Origin: Vulcaniibacterium tengchongense | GTDB lineage: Bacteria; Pseudomonadota; Gammaproteobacteria; Xanthomonadales; Xanthomonadaceae | Direction: 5' to 3' | Assembly: GCF_003814555.1 (NCBI RefSeq) | Contig: NZ_RKQN01000002.1 | Coordinates: 248,001 to 312,000, forward strand | Length of the DNA stretch: 64,000 nucleotides | Shown here: positions 16,934 to 25,672 of the stretch, in pieces | Layout: the number at the start of each line of letters is the position of its first letter | Position numbering within the stretch: position 1 is the first letter of the stretch | The notes under the pieces: model-generated | Seen by the model: only the letters and a program-made list of their open reading frames with translations | What the model was told of the DNA's origin: nothing | Databases searched by the model: none | Translations under genes and position numbers: made by a program

Positions 16934-19570
16934 ATGAATCGCTACGAAGCATGCGGTAGGAACCGGTTGTTCGTCGTCATTTCGGGTGTGCTGGCGCTGG
17001 CCGCCGCGGGCCCGGGCTTCGCCGACGAGGCCGCCGCCGGCATGGACGCTTCGGTCAACACGCTCGACGCCGTGCAGGTCACGGCGGACTATGGCTACCA
17101 ACCCGTCGACGTGAAGCAGGGCGCGCCGACCATCGTCGACTCGGTCACCTACGACGACATCGAGGCGCCCACCGGCGACAACTCGATCGCGTCGATGCTG
17201 GTGCAGGTGCCCGGCGTCAGCTTCGAGGGCGACGGCGACGAGCCGCGCTACATCACCATCCGCGGCATCTCCGCCGACCTCAACGTCACCACCCTCGACG
17301 GGCTGGCGCTGGCGACGCTCGGCGAGAACGGCTCCGGCAGCCGCCGCGTCAACCTGCAGCTGGTGCCCAGCGACATCGCCGAACGCGTCGACGTGTTCAA
17401 GGCCTTCACCGCCGAGCAGGACTCGGCCGCGATCGGCGGCGCCGTCGACATCGTCAGCCGCTCCGCCTTCGCCACGCCGGGCCCGTACTTCATGATCGAC
17501 GGCTACGGCATCTACTCCTCGTTCGAGGGCCCGGCCGGCGAGAACTCCGGCGGCGCGACCAAGTCGCACTGGGGCAAGGGCCTGAAGACCGCCTTCGCCG
17601 ACCGCTTCGGCGCCGACGGCCAGTTCGGCGTCGTGTTCACCGCGCGCTACCAGGACCGCGTGCGCAACTCCAGCAAGATCTGGAGCGACGCGCGCACCTA
17701 CTTCAACGAGGCCGGGCAGACCATCGCCGGGCCGGACCCGGCGCTGGGCTGGGACGGCACCAACTCGCTGACCAAGCTGGCCTGGGGCGACTACAGCAAC
17801 GTGATCACCAACAAGGGCGCCTCGCTGAAGCTGGAATGGCGCCCGCGGGAGGACATCGACACGTTCGCGATGGGCTACCTGTACAACCGCCGCGAATCGT
17901 CGACGATGAACTCGACCAACCTGCTCGGCGATGCGCGCGACTTCCCGCAGCGCGACCGGGACACCGGCACCGTGGCGGTGGACTACATCCAGTCGGTGGT
18001 GCGCTACAACCAGTGGGACCGCACCGCCAGCGGCCTGATCGGCGGCCTGGACTGGCGGCTGGACGAGGTCTCCGGGCTGTCGCTGCGCGCCGGCTACACC
18101 CGCGAGTCGTACCAGGACACCCAGCCTTACCTGCAGACGCGCACCACGCCGGACGGCCAGTACTTCAGCTACCGGATGAGCGAGCTGCCGGAGCTCACCG
18201 GCTATACCGGCGACCTGTTCTCCAACCGCTACGTGCTGCGCTCGGCGGAGATGACCTACACCCGCGCGAAGCAGAACGTGCTCGACCTGCGCGCCGACTA
18301 CGCGTACAACGCCGGACCCGGCGCGATGGGCTTCGGCTTCAAGACCGGCCTGCGCTGGAGCCGGATGCGCATGGGCAAGGACGTCGACAGCGAGCGCCGC
18401 GTGACCGGCAGCGACGCCACCGGCTACATGTACGACCCCGGCTATTCGCACCACGGCAGCAACGGCCTGGTCGTGCCGTGGCCCGACTACGACTACTTCT
18501 ACGGCCGGGTCTATCCGGGCCTGGCGATCGACGCGGCCGCGACCCGCCAGCACAGCACGATCTCCGACTACGCCTACGAGGAGGAGATCGCCAACGCCTA
18601 CCTGTCGCTGCACTACGCCACCGAGGCCACCCACTACATCCTCGGCCTGCGCTACGACGACGTCGGTTTCGACGGGCGCACGCCGCTCACCCTCGACGGC
18701 ACGCTCACCGACCAGGTCGTGCACCCGCACGGCGGCGACGAGAGCTGGCTGCCGTCGTTCAACGTGGTGCACGACTTCAACCGGGACTGGAAGCTGCGGG
18801 CCTCGGCCAGCCGCACCATCGGACGGCCCACACCCGGCCACCTGGCCCAGGCCGAGAGCCGCACCTGCGGCGACGAGACCACCGGCTGCAGCATCACCCG
18901 CGGCAACCCGGAGCTGAAGCCGCGCCGCGCCGACAACTACGACCTGGCGCTGGAGCGCTACTTCGGCGGCAGCGCGCTGATCGCACTGACCGCGTTCCGC
19001 AAGGACATCGCCGACGACATCTTCACCCTGACCACCGACGTGGAGCGCGACGGCGTGGTCGACCGCGTGCGCCAGCCGATGAACGCCGAGACCTCGACCA
19101 TCCAGGGCCTGGAGCTCGCCCTGGTCAACCGTGCGTTCGCGTTCCATCCGAACCTCGGCGCCTCGTTCAACCTCAGCCGGCTGGACGGCGGGATGAACTA
19201 CGTCACCGACAGCGGCGCCCGCGGCATCGACCGCATGCTCTACCAACCGGACTGGATGGCCAACCTCACCGTCAGCTACCGCATCCCCGCCATCGACGGC
19301 ACCGTGCGCCTGTCGGTCAACCACCAGGACGACTACCTGACCTCGATCGGGTCCCGCCCCTGGGACGACAAGTACGTCAACGAGATGACGACGATGGACC
19401 TGTCGTTCTGGCACAAGGTCGGCGACCGCTGGACCTTCAAGTACGAGATCGACAACCTGCTCGACGCGCATCCGGAGTGGTACCACGCCCGCGACATCGG
19501 CGGCACGATCTCGCAGCGCGACGAATACGGCCAGGGCGTGTACTTCCACGCCATCTATTCGTTGGACTGA
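16934..19570 (+). CDS. TonB-dependent outer-membrane receptor
   Basis: An 878-residue receptor. Signal peptide about residues 1-31 (ending GFADE). A TonB-box-like TLDAVQVTA follows at about 42-50. The plug domain contains YITIRGISADLNVTTLDG and the IGGAVDIVSR end. The 22-strand barrel follows, with the late CTD region SYRIPAIDGTVRLSVNHQDDY and an aromatic-rich C-terminus. ATG 16934 is preceded by an in-frame GTG at 16931; the ATG suits the AGG upstream better. It belongs to the large TBDR class common in Xanthomonadaceae. A PhoD phosphatase follows 61 bp downstream, so the substrate may be a phosphate ester or polyphosphate; this is inference only. Confidence 0.92.
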   Translation: MNRYEACGRNRLFVVISGVLALAAAGPGFADEAAAGMDASVNTLDAVQVTADYGYQPVDVKQGAPTIVDSVTYDDIEAPTGDNSIASMLVQVPGVSFEGDGDEPRYITIRGISADLNVTTLDGLALATLGENGSGSRRVNLQLVPSDIAERVDVFKAFTAEQDSAAIGGAVDIVSRSAFATPGPYFMIDGYGIYSSFEGPAGENSGGATKSHWGKGLKTAFADRFGADGQFGVVFTARYQDRVRNSSKIWSDARTYFNEAGQTIAGPDPALGWDGTNSLTKLAWGDYSNVITNKGASLKLEWRPREDIDTFAMGYLYNRRESSTMNSTNLLGDARDFPQRDRDTGTVAVDYIQSVVRYNQWDRTASGLIGGLDWRLDEVSGLSLRAGYTRESYQDTQPYLQTRTTPDGQYFSYRMSELPELTGYTGDLFSNRYVLRSAEMTYTRAKQNVLDLRADYAYNAGPGAMGFGFKTGLRWSRMRMGKDVDSERRVTGSDATGYMYDPGYSHHGSNGLVVPWPDYDYFYGRVYPGLAIDAAATRQHSTISDYAYEEEIANAYLSLHYATEATHYILGLRYDDVGFDGRTPLTLDGTLTDQVVHPHGGDESWLPSFNVVHDFNRDWKLRASASRTIGRPTPGHLAQAESRTCGDETTGCSITRGNPELKPRRADNYDLALERYFGGSALIALTAFRKDIADDIFTLTTDVERDGVVDRVRQPMNAETSTIQGLELALVNRAFAFHPNLGASFNLSRLDGGMNYVTDSGARGIDRMLYQPDWMANLTVSYRIPAIDGTVRLSVNHQDDYLTSIGSRPWDDKYVNEMTTMDLSFWHKVGDRWTFKYEIDNLLDAHPEWYHARDIGGTISQRDEYGQGVYFHAIYSLD

Positions 19571-19631
19571 CCTCCGGTTTTTTTCCGCGTTTGCGCGACA
19601 AGAGCCGCCGAGGCGGCACGAGGGTTCGCAC

Positions 19632-21236
19632 ATGATCGATACGCAACGACGCCGGCTGCTCCAGGCCCTGGGCGCGGGCACGGCCCTGTTCGGCACCGGG
19701 CTGGGCGCCCGGGCGCAGCAGGCGCCGCGCAACCTGTGGGCCGACCCCAAGTTCGACCGCGATCCGTTCCAGCTCGGCGTCGCCTCCGGCGAGCCGTCGG
19801 CGGACGGCTTCGTGATCTGGACGCGGCTGGCGCCGCAGCCGCTGGAACAGGGCGGCGGCATGGTGATGCGGCCGGTCCCGGTGAGCTGGGAACTGGCCGA
19901 GGACGAGGGCTTCCGCAAGGTCGTGCGCAAGGGCAGCGCGCTGGCGCGCCCGGAGCTGGCGCACTCGGTGCACGTCGAGACCGAGGGCCTCGCCCCGGCG
20001 CGGCCGTACTGGTACCGCTTCGTCGTCGGCGATGCGGCCAGCCCGGTCGGCCGCAGCGCCACCCTGCCCGCCGCCGGCGCGCGCGTGGACCGCGTGCGCT
20101 TCGCGGTGGCCGGCTGCCAGCACTACGAGGAGGGCCACTTCACCGCGTGGCGCCGCATCGCCGAGGAGCCGCTGGACTTCGTGTTCCACTACGGCGACTA
20201 CATCTACGAGGGCCCGGACCCGGGGCCGGGCGAGCGCAAGGTCAACGGCCGCCCGTTCACGCCGCTGCGCCGCCACGTCGGCGGCGAGATCTACTCGCTC
20301 GACGACTATCGCCGCCGCCATGCGCTGTACCGCAGCGACCGCGACCTGCAGGCGGCGCACGCCGCCGCGCCCTGGTTCGTGAGCTTCGACGACCACGAGA
20401 TCGACAACAACTGGGCGGCCGAGCTCGACCAGGACGGCACGCCGGCCGAGCTGTTCATGCTGCGCCGCGCCGCCGCGATGCAGGCCTACTACGAGCACAT
20501 GCCGCTGCGCCGCGGCTCGATGCCCGCGAACGGGCACATGCGCATGTACCGCCGCGCGGGCTGGGGCGACCTGCTGCAGGCGCACTTCCTCGACACCCGC
20601 CAGTACCGCAGCGACCAGGCCAACGGCGACCGCGACGCGCCGCAGGACGCGGTCGTCGCCGCGCCCGGGCGCACCATGCTCGGCGCCGAGCAGGAGGCCT
20701 GGCTGTACGACGGCCTGCGCCCGGACGACGGCCACCGCTGGCACGTGATCGCGCAGCAGGTGAGCCTGGCCAACCTGGCGACGAAGTGGCCCAGGAGCGG
20801 CGACGAGATCGTGTACTCGATGGACCAGTGGTCCGGCTACCTGGGCGCGCGCCGCCGCCTGCTCGGCCACATCCAGCGGGCGGGGATGAGGAACGTGGTC
20901 ACCGTCTGCGGCGACGCGCACCGCCACTTCGCCAGCGACCTGCTCCAGGACCACGAGGACTCGGGGGTGGTCTCCAGCGAGTTCCTCGCCACCTCCATCA
21001 CCTCCGGCGCGGACGGCATCGGCGAGGACGACGACTTCACCCGCCACGCCCGCAGCCTCAACCCGCACCTGAAGGCGCTGGTCGACCGGCGCGGCTACGT
21101 GGTCTGCGACGTCCGCCGCGACGCGTGGCATGCCGACCTGAAGATCCTCGACCGGGTGACGGTGCCGGACCAGCCGGTCCGCAGCCACGCCCGGTTCGCG
21201 ATCGAGCACGGCCGGCCGGGGCTGCAGACGGCCTAG
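19632..21236 (+). CDS. phoD: PhoD-family alkaline phosphatase/phosphodiesterase
   Basis: A 534-residue exported metallophosphoesterase. The N-terminus QRRRLLQALGAGTALFGTG is a Tat signal (twin Arg) ending near GARAQ. The N-terminal fibronectin-like PhoD_N domain has DPFQLGVASGEPSADGFVIWTRLAP. The catalytic domain shows AGCQHY, FHYGDYIYE, SFDDHEIDNNW and CGDAHRHF, the Fe/Ca ligands and nucleophile-region motifs of PhoD. The enzyme should release phosphate from mono- and diesters (teichoic acids, DNA, phospholipid head groups) in the periplasm. It is likely co-transcribed with the TonB receptor upstream. Confidence 0.93.
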   Translation: MIDTQRRRLLQALGAGTALFGTGLGARAQQAPRNLWADPKFDRDPFQLGVASGEPSADGFVIWTRLAPQPLEQGGGMVMRPVPVSWELAEDEGFRKVVRKGSALARPELAHSVHVETEGLAPARPYWYRFVVGDAASPVGRSATLPAAGARVDRVRFAVAGCQHYEEGHFTAWRRIAEEPLDFVFHYGDYIYEGPDPGPGERKVNGRPFTPLRRHVGGEIYSLDDYRRRHALYRSDRDLQAAHAAAPWFVSFDDHEIDNNWAAELDQDGTPAELFMLRRAAAMQAYYEHMPLRRGSMPANGHMRMYRRAGWGDLLQAHFLDTRQYRSDQANGDRDAPQDAVVAAPGRTMLGAEQEAWLYDGLRPDDGHRWHVIAQQVSLANLATKWPRSGDEIVYSMDQWSGYLGARRRLLGHIQRAGMRNVVTVCGDAHRHFASDLLQDHEDSGVVSSEFLATSITSGADGIGEDDDFTRHARSLNPHLKALVDRRGYVVCDVRRDAWHADLKILDRVTVPDQPVRSHARFAIEHGRPGLQTA

Positions 21237-21358
21237 CGCGATCCGCCCACGGCACCGCCCGAGAGGCGCCAGAGCGGACGCGGGCGGCCCCGGATAGCCC
21301 GGCGCGCGCTCCACGGCCGGTTCCGGCGAGGGCGGCCCGGGCAGGCTAAGCTTGCCCG

Positions 21359-22303
21359 GTGCCCTCGCCCTCGCTGCCGCCGCTGTCGGGTTTGCGCGCC
21401 TTCGAGGCGGCGGCGCGGCTCGGCAGCTTCGCGCGCGCCGCGGCCGAGCTCAACATGACCCCGGCGGCGGTCAGCTACCAGATCAAGCAGCTGGAGGCGC
21501 GGCTGGGCGTGGTGCTGTTCCGCCGCCTGGCGCGCCGCGTGGAGTTGACGACCAGCGGCGATGCGCTCGCGCCGGCGATCCTCGGCGCGTTCGCCACGAT
21601 GCGCTCGGCGATCGCGCAGACGGTCGAACGCACGCAGGACGAGCTTTCCATCACCACCCTGCCGACGGTCGGCGCGGCCTGGCTGGCGCCGAAGCTCGGA
21701 CGCTTCCGCGCGCGCATGCCCGCGCTACGCGTGCGGCTGGACATGAGCGTCCCCACGGCGGACCTCGGTGCGCTCGACTTCGATGTCGCCGTCCGCAGCG
21801 GCCGGGGCGATTGGCCCGGGCTGCAGAGCCATCTCCTGGTGCCGAACCTGTTCACCCCGGTGTGCAGCCCGGACCTGCTGGCCGAGGCGGGTCGGTGCCT
21901 GCGCGGCGACGGGCCGATGCTGCCGCTGCTGGGCAGGCCGAACTGGTGGAGGCTGTGGTTCGGCGCCCTCGGCCGGCGCGACGTCGACGTGGACGGCGCG
22001 ATCGGCGCCCTGTTCGGCCTGGAGCATCTCGACGCGGCCGCCGCGATGGCCGGGCACGGCATCGCGATCGTCTCGCCGGTGTTCTTCCAGCGCGAGCTCC
22101 TCGCCGGCCGCCTGGTCATGCCGGTCGGCCTGGTGGCCGCCGACGGCCGCGGCTACTGGCTCGCCTATCCGCGTACGCAGGCGACGAGCAAGAAGGTGCG
22201 CGCGTTCCGCCAGTGGATCGTCGACGAGGCCGCGGCGGATCTCCATGCCGCGCGCGAATTGCTGGCCCACATCGTGGAGGTGGCCCCGGCGCCCGCGGCA
22301 TGA
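21359..22303 (+). CDS. LysR family transcriptional regulator, GcvA-like
   Basis: A 314-residue protein with a GTG start at 21359. The HTH is LPPLSGLRAFEAAARLGS followed by RAAAELNMTPAAVSYQIKQLE, exactly the GcvA-type N-terminus. The effector domain has LPTVGAAWLAPKLGRF and AVRSGRGDWPGLQSHLL. No obvious target is divergent: upstream is phoD on the same strand and downstream a convergent gene. It may act elsewhere or on the phoD/TonB unit. Confidence 0.88.
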   Translation: MPSPSLPPLSGLRAFEAAARLGSFARAAAELNMTPAAVSYQIKQLEARLGVVLFRRLARRVELTTSGDALAPAILGAFATMRSAIAQTVERTQDELSITTLPTVGAAWLAPKLGRFRARMPALRVRLDMSVPTADLGALDFDVAVRSGRGDWPGLQSHLLVPNLFTPVCSPDLLAEAGRCLRGDGPMLPLLGRPNWWRLWFGALGRRDVDVDGAIGALFGLEHLDAAAAMAGHGIAIVSPVFFQRELLAGRLVMPVGLVAADGRGYWLAYPRTQATSKKVRAFRQWIVDEAAADLHAARELLAHIVEVAPAPAA

Positions 22304-22326
22304 GGCGGCGGCGGCCGCAAGCCTCG

Positions 22327-23163
22327 CTACGGAGACGTACCGCAGGCGCGCCGGGGCGCGCTTTCCTGGATCCGCCAGGCCTGCGCCAGGCGCCCGTCCA
22401 CGATCCGGAATATCGCGATTCCCTCGCGTTCGCGCCCGTCGGAAAGAGCGGCGAGGTATCGGCTCGCGAGGTACTCGTCGAACACGATCGACTCGGCCAG
22501 CGCGACACGCGCCGCGTCGGCGCCGAAGAGCCGGCGGACGTCGACTCCGGACGCCCGGGAAGTCCCGATCAATGGCCGGTCGCCGATGGCGTGGGCGGCG
22601 CCCGAGCTCGCGAACAGACGCGCGTCCGGGTGCACCAGTCCGCGGACCGCGCCCGCGTCGCCTCGATTCACCGCGGCGACGAGCCGGTCCACCGCCTCGC
22701 GGGTGCCGGCGCCCTTCGCCGGATCGAGCGCCGGTTTGCGCGCGGGATGCCACAGATCGCCGATGATCCCGTCGCGCACCCGGTAGACGACGAGGTTGAA
22801 GGCGACGCGCCCGTTCGGCGCGGTGAGGATGTTCTTCGATACCGCCGTGTCCCCGGCGACGATCATCTCCGCGACCTCGAGGCGGATCGGCCCGCCCTCC
22901 GCGATCCGCGGGAAGGATGCGACCCGTTCGGCGTGCGTTCCCATGGTCTTCGCCAGCGGGCCGTCGAGCCGGTCCGGATGCTCGGGAGTGCCGTAGATCC
23001 GCGAGTCTTCGTCGAACAGGGCCAGGAGCGCGGCGCCGTCCCCGGCGCTGATGGTGCGTGCATCCTCCCGCACGACCTCGGCGACCGACCGCGGAGGCTG
23101 CGCCACCAGCGCCGCCGCGGCGAAGAACGACAGCAGGGCCATGCCCCTCAGGATCTGTTTCAC
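22327..23163 (-). CDS. secreted protein with two NTF2-like (SnoaL) domains
   Basis: A 278-residue protein with a signal peptide (res. 1-22, ending LVAQP). Two successive NTF2-like repeats follow: one at about 28-140 (EVVREDARTISAGDGAALLALFDEDSRIYG) and one at about 150-265 (REAVDRLVAAVNRGDAGAVRGLVHPDARLF). Each ends with a VVYRVRDGIIGDLW / IFRIVDGRLAQAW strand. This is the steroid-isomerase-like cone fold. Most bacterial members are single-domain, so this is a tandem duplication. Enzyme or binding function unknown. Confidence 0.82.
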   Translation of the reverse strand: MKQILRGMALLSFFAAAALVAQPPRSVAEVVREDARTISAGDGAALLALFDEDSRIYGTPEHPDRLDGPLAKTMGTHAERVASFPRIAEGGPIRLEVAEMIVAGDTAVSKNILTAPNGRVAFNLVVYRVRDGIIGDLWHPARKPALDPAKGAGTREAVDRLVAAVNRGDAGAVRGLVHPDARLFASSGAAHAIGDRPLIGTSRASGVDVRRLFGADAARVALAESIVFDEYLASRYLAALSDGREREGIAIFRIVDGRLAQAWRIQESAPRRACGTSP

Positions 23164-23378
23164 GGACGTTTTCCCTCGCAGAAGACCTGCCGCACCCTAT
23201 CGCCGCCCTGTCGCGGCCACAAACCAAATCTGCCGCCCGAGGCCAAGCGGGCCTTGGCCTTCCGCGCGGCACGGGCAGGACCGCGCCGGGCGCGGGTTCG
23301 GCCCGCGCGCCGGCTTCCGGTTACACTTGCGCCGCGATACGCCCGCCGCCGCAGGCGCTGGCCACCGAGGTCCCACGC

Positions 23379-23405
23379 ATGAGCGCCAAGCAAGCCGACC
23401 AGTAA
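23379..23405 (+). CDS. CmlA-type leader peptide (8 residues, MSAKQADQ)
   Basis: A very short ORF, ATG at 23379 to TAA at 23403-23405, with a GAGG ribosome site 8 bases upstream. Its product MSAKQADQ closely resembles the cmlA leader of Tn1696-type integrons, which I recall as MSTSKNADK; the AKQAD core aligns with SKNAD. It sits 102 bp upstream of a CmlA/FloR-type exporter, the same relative position as in cmlA. In cmlA, chloramphenicol stalls the ribosome on this leader and opens the downstream RNA. The same role is inferred here. Confidence 0.7.
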   Translation: MSAKQADQ

Positions 23406-23500
23406 GCCGCAACGACCTTCGCTTCCTCGTCGTTGCGGCGTTCCTCCGGCTCATGCCTCCATCGCGAGAACGCCGCCCGTTTCCTTCGTCTGCAAGGAGA
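23406..23500 (+). promoter_or_regulatory. translational attenuator of the CmlA/FloR-like gene
   Basis: Three RNA elements are directly visible. Stem A is GCCGCAACGAC (23406-23416) with GTCGTTGCGGC (23429-23439), 11 bp perfect, beginning at the base after the leader stop codon. Stem B is GCGGCGTTC (23435-23443) with GAACGCCGC (23468-23476), 9 bp perfect, sharing five bases with stem A so that both cannot form. The SD hairpin is TTTCCTT (23480-23486) with AAGGAGA (23494-23500), 7 bp including one G-U, covering the ribosome site of the GTG at 23508. A ribosome stalled on the leader would melt stem A. How that frees the SD is not settled by inspection. Confidence 0.65.
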
Positions 23501-23507
23501 TTCGATC

Positions 23508-24728
23508 GTGCGTTCCCACAACGCGACTTCCTGGCGGTTCTCCCCGACCGCCACCGCTCTGCTGCTGTCTCCGTTCAACCTGCTGGCCGCGCTCGGCATG
23601 GACATGTACCTGCCGGTGGTGCCGCGCATGGCCGATGCGCTGGGCACCGGCGCCGGCGCCGTGCAGCTCACGCTGACCGTGTACCTGGTGCTGCTCGGCG
23701 CCGGGCAGCTGCTGTTCGGCCCGCTGTCCGACCGACTGGGCCGGCGCCCGGTGCTGCTCGGCGGCGGCCTGCTGTTCCTCGCCGCCTCGTTCGGGCTGGC
23801 GCTGGCGAGTTCGTCCGCGGCGTTCCTCGCCCTGCGCGTGGCGCAGGCGTGCGGCGCATCGGCGTGCATGGTGGTCGCCTTCGCCACCGTGCGCGACCTG
23901 TACGCCGGGCGCGACGAGGGCAGCGCGGTGTATGGCCTGCTGGGTGCGCTGCTGGCGGTCGTGCCCGCGGTCGGTCCGCTGCTCGGCGCGCTGGTGGACG
24001 GCTGGGCCGGCTGGCGCGCGATCTTCGTGCTGCTCGGCGCGGGGATGCTCGCCGCGCTGGCCGCGGCCTGGGTGCTGTGGCCGGAAACGCGTGCGCGCAC
24101 CGCAACCGGCGTGCGCCCGGCCGCGTTGCTGCAACCGCTGCGCAGCCGCCGCTTCGGCTGGTACATGCTCGGCTACAGCGCGGGCATGGGCGCGTTCTTC
24201 GTGTTCTTTTCGATCTCGCCGTGGCTGATGATGGGCCGCCTGGGCCTGTCGCAGGTCGCCTTCAGCGCGCTGTTCGCGACGGTGGCGCTGTCGATGATCG
24301 CGAGCGCCCGCGTCGTCGGGCGGATGGCGCCGCGCTGGGGCATGCGCCGCTCGCTGCAGGGGGCGATGGCCTGCCTGGTGGCGGCCGGCCTGCTGCTCGG
24401 CGCGGGCGAGCTGTTCGCGCCGCGGTCGGTCGCCGCGTTGATCGCGCCGATGTGGCTCGCCGGCGCGGGCATCGCCGCCGCCAACGCGGTCGCGCCCAAC
24501 GGCGCGATGCGCGGGTTCGACGGCATCGCCGGCACCGCCACCGCCCTGTTCTTCTGCCTCGGCGGCGTGCTGCTGGGCACGGCGGGCACCGCGGCGGCGA
24601 CGCTGCTGCCGCGCGACACCCACTGGCCGGTCGTCGCCTACTGCCTGGCGCTGCCGCTGTGCGTGCTGGCCGTGTCGTGGCGCGCGCGGAACCCGGAACC
24701 CGGAACGCCGCGCCCGGGCACGGAATGA
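23508..24728 (+). CDS. CmlA/FloR-family MFS drug exporter (phenicol-type)
   Basis: A 406-residue DHA1 12-TM exporter with GTG at 23508 behind AAGGAG. It resembles CmlA/FloR more than generic Bcr: LLLSPFNLLAALGMDMYLPVVP in TM1, GQLLFGPLSDRLGRRPVLL, ACGASACMVVAFATVRDLYA, YSAGMGAFFVFFSISPWLM and ATALFFCLGGVLLG line up with FloR segments, and the length is the same. It should export chloramphenicol- or florfenicol-like compounds. Expression is probably controlled by the leader peptide and hairpins just upstream. There is no integron, attC site or IS around it, so it looks chromosomal. The exact substrate is unproven. Confidence 0.85.
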   Translation: MRSHNATSWRFSPTATALLLSPFNLLAALGMDMYLPVVPRMADALGTGAGAVQLTLTVYLVLLGAGQLLFGPLSDRLGRRPVLLGGGLLFLAASFGLALASSSAAFLALRVAQACGASACMVVAFATVRDLYAGRDEGSAVYGLLGALLAVVPAVGPLLGALVDGWAGWRAIFVLLGAGMLAALAAAWVLWPETRARTATGVRPAALLQPLRSRRFGWYMLGYSAGMGAFFVFFSISPWLMMGRLGLSQVAFSALFATVALSMIASARVVGRMAPRWGMRRSLQGAMACLVAAGLLLGAGELFAPRSVAALIAPMWLAGAGIAAANAVAPNGAMRGFDGIAGTATALFFCLGGVLLGTAGTAAATLLPRDTHWPVVAYCLALPLCVLAVSWRARNPEPGTPRPGTE

Positions 24729-24957
24729 CGCCACGGAGCGGGAACGCCGGCGGCATGCGCCACGCACGGCGCACCGGCAGCTCCGCCGCGGCCTCGCCGC
24801 AACCCCGGCGAGGCCGCCGCTTCCTCATCGGTCCGGCGATCTCATCGAGCCGGCGATGCCGGCGTCCGGCACCCTTGCCGTAGGCGACGCGTACGGCCGG
24901 CCGAAGCGGCGGATCGGTCAAGCACCGGCGAGCGCGAGGAACCGGAGGCGATCCGGA

Positions 24958-25482
24958 TCATGCCGGGCCCTTCCCTCGTTTCGCCTGCCGGCAGACCTTC
25001 TCGCCCGCCTCCGCCAGGGCCTGCGCTGCCGGATCGGCGCCGCCGCTCGCGTCGGTGAGGACGCGGTAGTCGACCAGCACGCGCTGGACCGCGCCCGCTT
25101 CGGCGTCGTAGGACCGGACCGGCGTGCCCCGCAGGCGGTCGCGGACGCGCCCCGGCGACACCGAGACGAGCGCCACCGCCCCGCAATGGACGAAGTACTC
25201 CGCTTCCTGCTCGTCCCAGGCGAGGCGGTTCTGCCGGATCGCCGGATCGGCGGGGTCGCCTGGCGCGAACTCCGGCGGCCGGCGGATCCCGATCTGCACC
25301 GCGTAGGTGGTCCCCGGAAGCGCCGCGCCGTTGCCGTCGACGGACGGCAGCCGGTCGTCGGCGCGGATGCGTTGCAGATCGACGTAGAAGCCCTCGCCGA
25401 GCGGCGTCCAGCGGGGCGCCGCCTCGGCCGGCGCGAGCAGCGCGAGCAGCGCCCACGCCGGAATCGTCCATTCGTGTTTCAT
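24958..25482 (-). CDS. secreted protein, surface-adhesin-E-like
   Basis: A 174-residue protein that starts at ATG 25480-25482. Residues 1-22 are a signal peptide (ending PAEAA). The mature part WTPLGEGFYVDLQRIRADDR, then ALVDYRVLT, follows the pattern of small surface-adhesin-protein-E-like proteins (W..L......yvD..sir...g). It has two cysteines (FVHCGAVA, KVCRQAKR) that may pair. Function unknown; the family link is tentative. Confidence 0.65.
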   Translation of the reverse strand: MKHEWTIPAWALLALLAPAEAAPRWTPLGEGFYVDLQRIRADDRLPSVDGNGAALPGTTYAVQIGIRRPPEFAPGDPADPAIRQNRLAWDEQEAEYFVHCGAVALVSVSPGRVRDRLRGTPVRSYDAEAGAVQRVLVDYRVLTDASGGADPAAQALAEAGEKVCRQAKRGKGPA

Positions 25483-25672
25483 GCCCCCCCTTCGCGGCGC
25501 GTCGCGCGGCCGTGCCGCTTCCGCGCGACAGGATAGCCGCTGGCAGGAAGCGGCGAGGTTCGGTGGACCGGGGTTCCGCGCCGCCGGGTTGGAGCTTGCC
25601 GTGCGCGGACCAGCCGCCACGCGCCCGGTTCCGCGGCTATCCTCGGCCGGTCCGATTTCCAGGAGACGCAGC

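Noticed and set aside
16679-20062. A 1127-codon minus-strand frame opposite the TonB receptor and PhoD
   Set aside because: Product is Val/His/Arg-rich low complexity; the sense strand encodes clear families.
23433-23507. TTG at 23433 as the start of the drug exporter
   Set aside because: It would place non-transporter residues before TM1 and lies inside the first attenuator stem; GTG 23508 has AAGGAG and aligns with CmlA/FloR N-termini.
24729-24957. integron attC site or IS next to the CmlA/FloR-like gene
   Set aside because: No attC-like inverted core sites, integrase or IS ends were found, so mobility is not supported.
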